From the NCBI GenBank assembly GCA_900320415.1, contig ONSE01000094.1:1-10277 (forward strand): 10,277 nt of DNA. Reading direction: 5' to 3'. The stretch is from an uncultured Eubacteriales bacterium (GTDB taxonomy: Bacteria; Bacillota; Clostridia; Oscillospirales; Acutalibacteraceae). Both the position numbers and the translations under genes were made by a program. Position 1 is the stretch's first letter, and each line of letters opens with the position of its first letter. Shown here piece after piece: positions 5,522 to 10,277 of the stretch. The notes under the pieces are model-generated. The model searched no databases. It worked only from the letters and a program-made list of their open reading frames with translations, and was not told where the DNA came from.

Positions 5522-7894
5522 ATGAATAACAAAACAGTTGTCAGAATTGTCTGCATCGTGCTTGTGGTTCTTCTTGTCGGCTCGGTGTTTGCCATGGCGG
5601 TTCCGCTGATGGCAAAAGCAGCGGAGAGACAGGGCTACGTCTCCGAGGATTATGTCAACCTCCGCTCGGGAGCGGGAACGGGCTACAGCGTTCTGACCTG
5701 TATGCGCGAGGATACGAAGATAACCTTTGAGAGCACTGAGCGCTACAACTCCGACTGGTACAAGGTCACGGAGCAGGCGACGGGCAAGACAGGCTATGTT
5801 CACAAGAACTACGTCGACTGGGACGACGACGATGACGACACGCCGTCGTCCTCTGCCACGGGCTATATCAGTGAGGACTATGTCAATCTGCGCAAGGGCG
5901 CGGGCACGGGCAATGCGGTCGTCAAGTGCCTGAGAGAGGACACCAAGTTTACCTTTGTCAGCACCACTCCGACCAACGGCTGGTATAATATCAAGCTGTC
6001 CGACGGCACCACGGGCTGGGTGCTCGGCGATTATCTGACCGCCGACAAGGAAAAGAAGCCTGACGACAAGGAGCCCGACGATTCCTCCGCGTCCACGGGC
6101 TATGTCAACACCGACTATGTCAATCTTCGCAAGGGCGCAGGCACGGGCAACGCGGTCGTCACCTGTATGCGCAAGGATACAAAGTTTACTTTGGTCAGCG
6201 AAACTCCCAGCGGTGACTGGTACCACATCAGGCTTTCGAATAATACGGAAGGCTGGGTCATCAAGGATTACATCACCATTCAGAAGGATTCCGACAAAAA
6301 GGAAGAGCCCGATTCGGGCGCTGCCCGTCTTTCAAGCTCGAGTGAAACCATCTACAAGGGAAACGATTTTGCTCTCACCGCCTATGGGATGAAAAACGAA
6401 AGCTGGTCAAGCTCTGACAGCTCGGTCGCAACCGTCAATTCCGACGGCGTCGTTACCGCCAAAAACGCGGGTACGGCTCGAATTACCGCCAAGTCGGGCA
6501 ATGATTCCGCGAGCTGCATGATAACTGTCAAATCGGGCAGCAGCGTCAACATCTCCTGTTCCGAGATCGAGAATATGCGCCGCGGCAAATCCGTGCTTCT
6601 GAAGTCCACCACCTCGGGCGTCAGATGGAAATCCTCCAATGAGAAGATAGCCACCGTCGAGGACGGCATCGTAGATACGAAGTCTGAAAACGGCTTTGTC
6701 ACGATTTCCGCGTATACCTCCTCGGGCGCCGCTACCTGTCTGATCGAGGTCATCGGAAGGGATAATATCCGCTTTGTTTACGCGACGCCGAACTCCGCCT
6801 ACAAGGGCTCGAACGTTACCTTTCACGCCATTACCGATACCGACCGCGTGGATTTGTATTTCGTCGTCTCCAAGGGCGGCACCAGCTACACCGTTGACGC
6901 AGTAAAGGAAAAGACCGAAAGCGGAACAGTGCTGTGGACGGGCAAGCAGACACTTAACGAGGCGGGCACCTGGACATACAAGGCATACTCCAAGTTTGTT
7001 GACAACGACAAATATCTTACCACCCCCGTCAATGGCGAGGGAGAGGTGCTTGTCGCCGACACCACCGACACCACCACGACGGTCATGGGCGAGAGGCGTG
7101 CGAGCGAAGAGGTTATCGAGATGATAGCCGAATTTGAGGGATTTTTGCCTGACCTGATCCCCGATCCGATCAAGGGCGACAGCGATATGACCATCGGTCA
7201 CGGTCTGGTGTTCTACGCGAACGACCAGTTTTACAACCACCTGACCAGGACAGAGGCGTACGCGTATCTCTGCCAGTCCGTCAATAAGGATGCCTACACC
7301 TCGCGCACCAACGCTTTTCTGACGCAGAACAACGTCAAGTTCAACCAGCAGCAGTTTGACGCGCTCGTCTGCTTCGCCTATAATGTAGGCGCCTACGCCA
7401 TCAGCAACGACTCCGATCTTCGCGCTGTCCTGCTCAATACCGAGACAGGTACCTCGGGCTCAGGCTCCGTCACTGCGGGCGGCACGGGCTATGTCAGCGG
7501 CTCGGGCGTTAATCTTCGCTCGGGACCCTCCACAGGCACGTCTGTTCTCACCACCATGGGCGACGGCACCAAGTTCACCTTTGTGGACGCGGAGCTCCAT
7601 GATTCCCACTGGTACAAGATCAAGCTCTCGGGCGGTACTGTCGGCTACATCTATTCGGATTACGCGGCGGCAGGCTCGGGCGGCACCAGAGATCTGAACA
7701 ATGTCAATAAGGCGCGGTTCGTTGACCTTCTGCTCCAGTACCACCACGCGGCAGGAGACTGCTATTGGGGACTGCTCTACAGACGCGTCGACGAAGCGGA
7801 GATGTTCCTCTACGGCGACTACGTCCGCGACGGCTCCCGCAACAAATACAACTTTGATTTTACCTGTTACAGAAACAGCAGCATTTCCATCTGA
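5522..7894 (+). CDS. Secreted modular lysozyme (SH3, BIG2-like, GH24 domains)
   Basis: The product is a 790-residue exported muramidase-type protein. A signal sequence spans 1-33 (hydrophobic 7-29, AKA before a likely cut at 33/34). Three bacterial SH3 domains follow (about 37-98, 113-172 and 192-251), each with a YVNLRxGAGTG motif, separated by acidic linkers. Then come two BIG2-like domains (about 268-337 and 342-411) and an Ig-like domain (about 414-511). A GH24 phage-lysozyme-type domain starts near 525. Its likely catalytic set is Glu539, Asp548 and Thr557 in the TIGHG motif, as in T4 lysozyme. Its helical part includes FNQQQFDALVCFAYNVG (607-623). A fourth SH3 domain (about 655-714) appears inserted before the final lysozyme segment (about 724-765, GLLYRRVDEAEMFLYG). 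It should cleave the N-acetylmuramic acid to N-acetylglucosamine bond of peptidoglycan outside the cell; the SH3 domains probably bind the wall. The start at 5522 follows AGGAAGG (5507-5513). Another ATG at 5483 lacks such a site. Confidence 0.94.
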   Translation: MNNKTVVRIVCIVLVVLLVGSVFAMAVPLMAKAAERQGYVSEDYVNLRSGAGTGYSVLTCMREDTKITFESTERYNSDWYKVTEQATGKTGYVHKNYVDWDDDDDDTPSSSATGYISEDYVNLRKGAGTGNAVVKCLREDTKFTFVSTTPTNGWYNIKLSDGTTGWVLGDYLTADKEKKPDDKEPDDSSASTGYVNTDYVNLRKGAGTGNAVVTCMRKDTKFTLVSETPSGDWYHIRLSNNTEGWVIKDYITIQKDSDKKEEPDSGAARLSSSSETIYKGNDFALTAYGMKNESWSSSDSSVATVNSDGVVTAKNAGTARITAKSGNDSASCMITVKSGSSVNISCSEIENMRRGKSVLLKSTTSGVRWKSSNEKIATVEDGIVDTKSENGFVTISAYTSSGAATCLIEVIGRDNIRFVYATPNSAYKGSNVTFHAITDTDRVDLYFVVSKGGTSYTVDAVKEKTESGTVLWTGKQTLNEAGTWTYKAYSKFVDNDKYLTTPVNGEGEVLVADTTDTTTTVMGERRASEEVIEMIAEFEGFLPDLIPDPIKGDSDMTIGHGLVFYANDQFYNHLTRTEAYAYLCQSVNKDAYTSRTNAFLTQNNVKFNQQQFDALVCFAYNVGAYAISNDSDLRAVLLNTETGTSGSGSVTAGGTGYVSGSGVNLRSGPSTGTSVLTTMGDGTKFTFVDAELHDSHWYKIKLSGGTVGYIYSDYAAAGSGGTRDLNNVNKARFVDLLLQYHHAAGDCYWGLLYRRVDEAEMFLYGDYVRDGSRNKYNFDFTCYRNSSISI
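5882..6161 (+). repeat. Direct DNA repeat within SH3-coding modules
   Basis: The segments at 5882-5924 and 6119-6161 match at 40 of 43 bases with an in-frame offset of 237 bases (79 codons). Two of the three differences are silent third-position changes and the third is also synonymous in context. This points to tandem duplication of SH3 module 2 into module 3, or to ongoing recombination between them. Confidence 0.85.
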
Positions 7895-7905
7895 GAGGTT
7901 TACAT

Positions 7906-8703
7906 ATGAAAAAAATCGGATTTATCGGCGCGGGCAACATGGCGACTGCGATCATCAAGGGCCTGATCGCCCAGAACCACACTGCTGACCTTATCAATGT
8001 GTTCGACGTCAGCGAAGAGAAAAGACAGCAGATGCAGGCGCTCGGCGTCGTCCTTTGCGCCTCGGGCGCGGAGGTCACCGAAAAGAGCGATATCGTAGTT
8101 CTCGCGGTGAAGCCGCAGAACTACGCTGAAGCGATCGAGGCGCTGAAGAAAGCGGCGACGGAGGACAAGACGTTTGTGTCCATCGCGGCGGGAATCTCCA
8201 TCGGCTATGTGCAGAAGGCGCTGGGCAAGCCCTGTCCCGTTGTCAGGGTCATGCCAAATACACCGCTTCTCCTCAAAAAGGGAGCAAGCGCGCTCTGTCC
8301 TTCCAATAATATCAGCGAGGAGGACAAGGAGATCGTGTACCGTATGTTCGCGGGCAGCGGCGTGTGCGAGTACATTACCGAGGAGCACATGAACGAGATC
8401 ATCGCTGTAAACGGCAGCAGCCCCGCGTATATTTATCTTTTTGCCAAGGCGATGGCAGACTACGCCGCCGCGCAGGGCATTGACTATGACAAGGCGATGA
8501 ACCTGATCTGCGCTACCCTCGAGGGTTCCGCGGCCATGCTCAGAGAGAGCGGAGATTCCGCCGACGTGCTGATCGACAAGGTCAGCTCGAAGGGCGGCAC
8601 CACTATCGCCGCGCTTGATAAGCTCAGGGAGCACGGTTTTGTGGAGGCGATCCACGACGCGATGCAGGCTTGTACTGACCGGGCGGAGCAGCTGGGCAAG
8701 TAA
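7906..8703 (+). CDS. proC: Pyrroline-5-carboxylate reductase
   Basis: The enzyme reduces 1-pyrroline-5-carboxylate to L-proline with NAD(P)H, the last step of cytoplasmic proline synthesis. The 265-residue product is normal for the family. It has the Rossmann nucleotide-binding start IGFIGAGNMATAI (4-16), AVKPQ (67-71), RVMPNTP (114-120), the GSSPAYIY region (170-177) and the C-terminal signature SSKGGTTIAALDKL (227-240). The ATG at 7906 has AGAGG at 7894-7898 seven bases upstream, overlapping the stop of the lysozyme gene. The 11-base gap and the absence of a terminator suggest co-transcription with the lysozyme gene, although the functions are unrelated. No other proline gene (proA, proB) is in the window. 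Confidence 0.97.
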   Translation: MKKIGFIGAGNMATAIIKGLIAQNHTADLINVFDVSEEKRQQMQALGVVLCASGAEVTEKSDIVVLAVKPQNYAEAIEALKKAATEDKTFVSIAAGISIGYVQKALGKPCPVVRVMPNTPLLLKKGASALCPSNNISEEDKEIVYRMFAGSGVCEYITEEHMNEIIAVNGSSPAYIYLFAKAMADYAAAQGIDYDKAMNLICATLEGSAAMLRESGDSADVLIDKVSSKGGTTIAALDKLREHGFVEAIHDAMQACTDRAEQLGK

Positions 8704-8713
8704 TAAACGATGC

Positions 8714-8773
8714 ACATTCCTCATATTCTTTAACGGACAAGTTCAGAAACGGGTTCATTAAAGAAAGGAATGT
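8714..8773 (+). promoter_or_regulatory. Imperfect hairpin covering the ribosome binding site of the next gene
   Basis: ACATTCCT (8714-8721) pairs with AGGAATGT (8766-8773) and TTCTTTAA (8726-8733) pairs with TTAAAGAA (8758-8765): 16 pairs with one 4-base bulge (8722-8725) and a 24-base loop. The right arm contains the AAAGGA ribosome binding site at 8764-8769 of the gene starting at 8778 and is followed by TTTTT. It could sequester that site, or act as a weak terminator after proC. Confidence 0.5.
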
Positions 8774-8777
8774 TTTT

Positions 8778-9443
8778 ATGAAAGGCATAGTGTTTTCGTT
8801 CAGCAGACCGACCCCCCGAAAGCCGGCGGGGAACTACCGGCTTCCCGATTTTCGCGCGCTGTTCAGACGGTGGGGGGTCACAGCTTTGTTTGTGGCGCTG
8901 CTGCTGGCGGGACTTGCTTTGGGAGCGGTGTACGCGGGCAGCGCGGACGGCGGACTGCTTCAATCGCTTGACTTTTTGTTTACGACCAATCTTGAGGCAA
9001 GGCTGCAAAAGGGTGCTCCCGGCATCTTTTGCGCTTGCTTTGCCTCGGATTTTATTTTTCTGACTGCGGTATACCTGTTTGGAATGGCTCCGTGGGGACT
9101 GCCCTTCGGACTTTTCACGGTGCTCTTCAAGGGCTTCGGCACAGGTCTTACCGCTGCCTATCTGTTGATGCTCAACGGCCTGAGCGGACTGGGCTTTTAT
9201 CTTTTGGTGCTTCTCCCGGGGACATTTTTGTTCTGTGTGGCGCTCACCGCCTTTTCCGCCTCCGCCTTTGATTTTTCGAGACAGCAGTTTCTTCTTGTCA
9301 TCGATAAGGACCCGCCTGCCGTCTCGGCGAGAGAGCGCACCATGCGCTACAGCTCTCGCTATCTGTCAGCTTTGCTGATGACTTTTTTCGCGTCCCTGCT
9401 CGATACCGTTCTTTGGACGCTGTTTGCGGGTTCATTTCAATAA
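8778..9443 (+). CDS. SpoIIM-like (stage II sporulation protein M family) membrane protein
   Basis: The 221-residue integral membrane protein has a basic cytoplasmic N-terminus (1-32) and five predicted membrane segments (about 34-54, 82-102, 107-130, 136-160, 195-218). The pattern PWGLPFGLFTVLFKGFGTGLTAAYLL (105-130), followed by a Gly/Leu-rich segment ending LLPGTFLFCVALTAFSAS, resembles the SpoIIM/DUF95 family. In Bacillus, SpoIIM belongs to the SpoIID-SpoIIM-SpoIIP engulfment machine. Many SpoIIM-like proteins are not sporulation specific, and spoIID and spoIIP are absent here, so that role is not established. The start at 8778 has AAAGGA at 8764-8769 within a hairpin. The next gene begins 18 bases after the stop, so the pair is probably co-transcribed. 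Confidence 0.72.
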   Translation: MKGIVFSFSRPTPRKPAGNYRLPDFRALFRRWGVTALFVALLLAGLALGAVYAGSADGGLLQSLDFLFTTNLEARLQKGAPGIFCACFASDFIFLTAVYLFGMAPWGLPFGLFTVLFKGFGTGLTAAYLLMLNGLSGLGFYLLVLLPGTFLFCVALTAFSASAFDFSRQQFLLVIDKDPPAVSARERTMRYSSRYLSALLMTFFASLLDTVLWTLFAGSFQ

Positions 9444-9461
9444 ACACATTCGGAGGAAACT

Positions 9462-10277
9462 ATGGCGAATCCAAACGCATCCCTGCCGATCGCGAGGGTG
9501 TTCAGTAATTTGTTTCACGGTCTGCCAAAGCTGATACTGACAAACCTGCTGTTTGCAATACCGACAGCCGTGTTCTTTTCCTTGTTCTACGCAATCAACG
9601 CAATTTCAGGGCTGAATTCAATTTTTATTTTGCTTCTCAGTCTGATTCCCGTTTTTCCGTTTTTCGCGGGCGTAGTCAAGATATCGCTTCACGCTGCGAG
9701 GGGGGACGAGGACGTCGCTGTGTTTCCCAACTTTGTCGCCGCGGTGAAGGAGAACTTCCTGCGGTTCCTGCTGCACGGTGTGTTGCTGTATGTCGCGGTG
9801 TTTTTTACTTACTCATCCGCGACGCTTTATTTCGAGATGGGAAAAGAGAACAATATCTTTTTCGCTCTCATGGTGTTTTGCATTCTGATTGGAATTGTGC
9901 TCCTTTGCTTCTTTTTCCGCGTACCGGTGATGACGGTGATGTTTGATCTGCCGCTCGGGGCAATCTACAAAAACTGCCTTTTGATGGCATTCGGCGAGTT
10001 CAAATCCAATATGGCGGCGATCTTCGGACTCTTTTTATTATCCGTCGTCGCGACCTCGGCGCTGATATGCTGCGGCGGCAATCCGGTTGCGATCACCATA
10101 GTGACGGTGCTGCTCGAGGCGATACTGCTGCCGTCGGTGGCGGCGTTCATAGTAAACTCCGCGGTATGGAAGAGAATGTACATCATGGTGACAGACAGCG
10201 CCTCGCAGTCGAAAAACGTAGACAAAAAGATTATGGAGAAGCGCCGCCGGCTTGAGGAGTACAAAAACCGTCAGTCA
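9462..10277 (+). CDS. Polytopic membrane protein, YesL/DUF624-like, 3' end outside window
   Basis: The frame is open from the ATG at 9462 to the last base (272 codons, no stop), so the product is at least 272 residues. GGAGG at 9452-9456, five bases before the ATG, supports this start. There are about six hydrophobic segments (approximately 24-46, 52-75, 101-123, 131-152, 184-204, 208-234), and the C-terminal part after 236 is strongly charged, with a KKIMEKRRRLEEYKNR stretch probably in the cytoplasm. The N-terminal layout (LPKLILTNLLFAIP, then a segment ending FFAGVVKISLHAARGDED at about 67-84, then a helix rich in Phe/Leu) recalls the YesL/DUF624 group of small membrane proteins, some of which neighbour sugar transporters. 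I hold this family call loosely. It probably forms an operon with the SpoIIM-like gene. Confidence 0.72.
   Translation, partial: MANPNASLPIARVFSNLFHGLPKLILTNLLFAIPTAVFFSLFYAINAISGLNSIFILLLSLIPVFPFFAGVVKISLHAARGDEDVAVFPNFVAAVKENFLRFLLHGVLLYVAVFFTYSSATLYFEMGKENNIFFALMVFCILIGIVLLCFFFRVPVMTVMFDLPLGAIYKNCLLMAFGEFKSNMAAIFGLFLLSVVATSALICCGGNPVAITIVTVLLEAILLPSVAAFIVNSAVWKRMYIMVTDSASQSKNVDKKIMEKRRRLEEYKNRQS

Noticed and set aside
5882..6161. CRISPR-like or mobile repeat
   Set aside because: The repeats are in frame, encode SH3 motifs, and differ mainly at silent positions. They are protein-domain repeats.
5477..6226. Minus-strand 249-codon frame opposite the SH3 region of the lysozyme gene
   Set aside because: The repeated pattern in its product merely mirrors the repeated SH3 modules on the other strand.

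Overview
The window looks like chromosomal DNA of a Gram-positive Clostridia member, most likely of the Oscillospirales/Ruminococcus type. This rests on strong AGGAGG-type ribosome binding sites, sigma-A style promoters, intrinsic terminators, clostridial families of unknown function, a SpoIIM-like protein and a secreted lysozyme with SH3 and Ig-like repeats. The assignment is an inference from gene content; no 16S rRNA or other taxonomic marker gene is present. No transposase, integrase, phage gene, CRISPR array or tRNA was seen.

Layout, left to right. (1) 1-141: the 3' end of the RNase P RNA gene (rnpB) on the + strand with a textbook terminator. (2) 142-505: intergenic, holding a candidate 29-residue small protein with an excellent Shine-Dalgarno site and a hairpin just beyond the pyrB stop. 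(3) 506-1573, minus: pyrB, aspartate carbamoyltransferase, carrying an unusual C-terminal four-cysteine tail like the zinc domain of the regulatory chain PyrI. (4) 1773-2615, plus: a cysteine-rich conserved clostridial protein of unknown function, possibly spore related. (5) 2653-3216, minus: a HAD-IB phosphatase that shares a bidirectional terminator with gene 4. (6) 3378-5402, plus: a compact three-gene unit (DUF5685-like protein, J-domain/TPR/Cys-rich protein, polytopic membrane protein) behind a strong extended -10 promoter. (7) 5522-7894: a large secreted modular lysozyme. (8) 7906-8703: proC, 11 bases downstream and possibly co-transcribed. (9) 8778-9443 and 9462 to the window end: a SpoIIM-like membrane protein and a second membrane protein resembling the YesL/DUF624 group, the latter running off the window.

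The metabolic genes (pyrB for pyrimidine, proC for proline) are ordinary housekeeping functions. The more unusual content is in domain architecture: a GH24 lysozyme domain that appears to be split by an inserted SH3 domain, a PyrB with a PyrI-like zinc knuckle but no allosteric domain, and a DUF5685-like protein whose two aspartate-rich motifs recall class I isoprenoid synthases, translationally coupled to a J-domain protein. The last group is the best candidate in this window for an undescribed system, but its function cannot be read from sequence alone.
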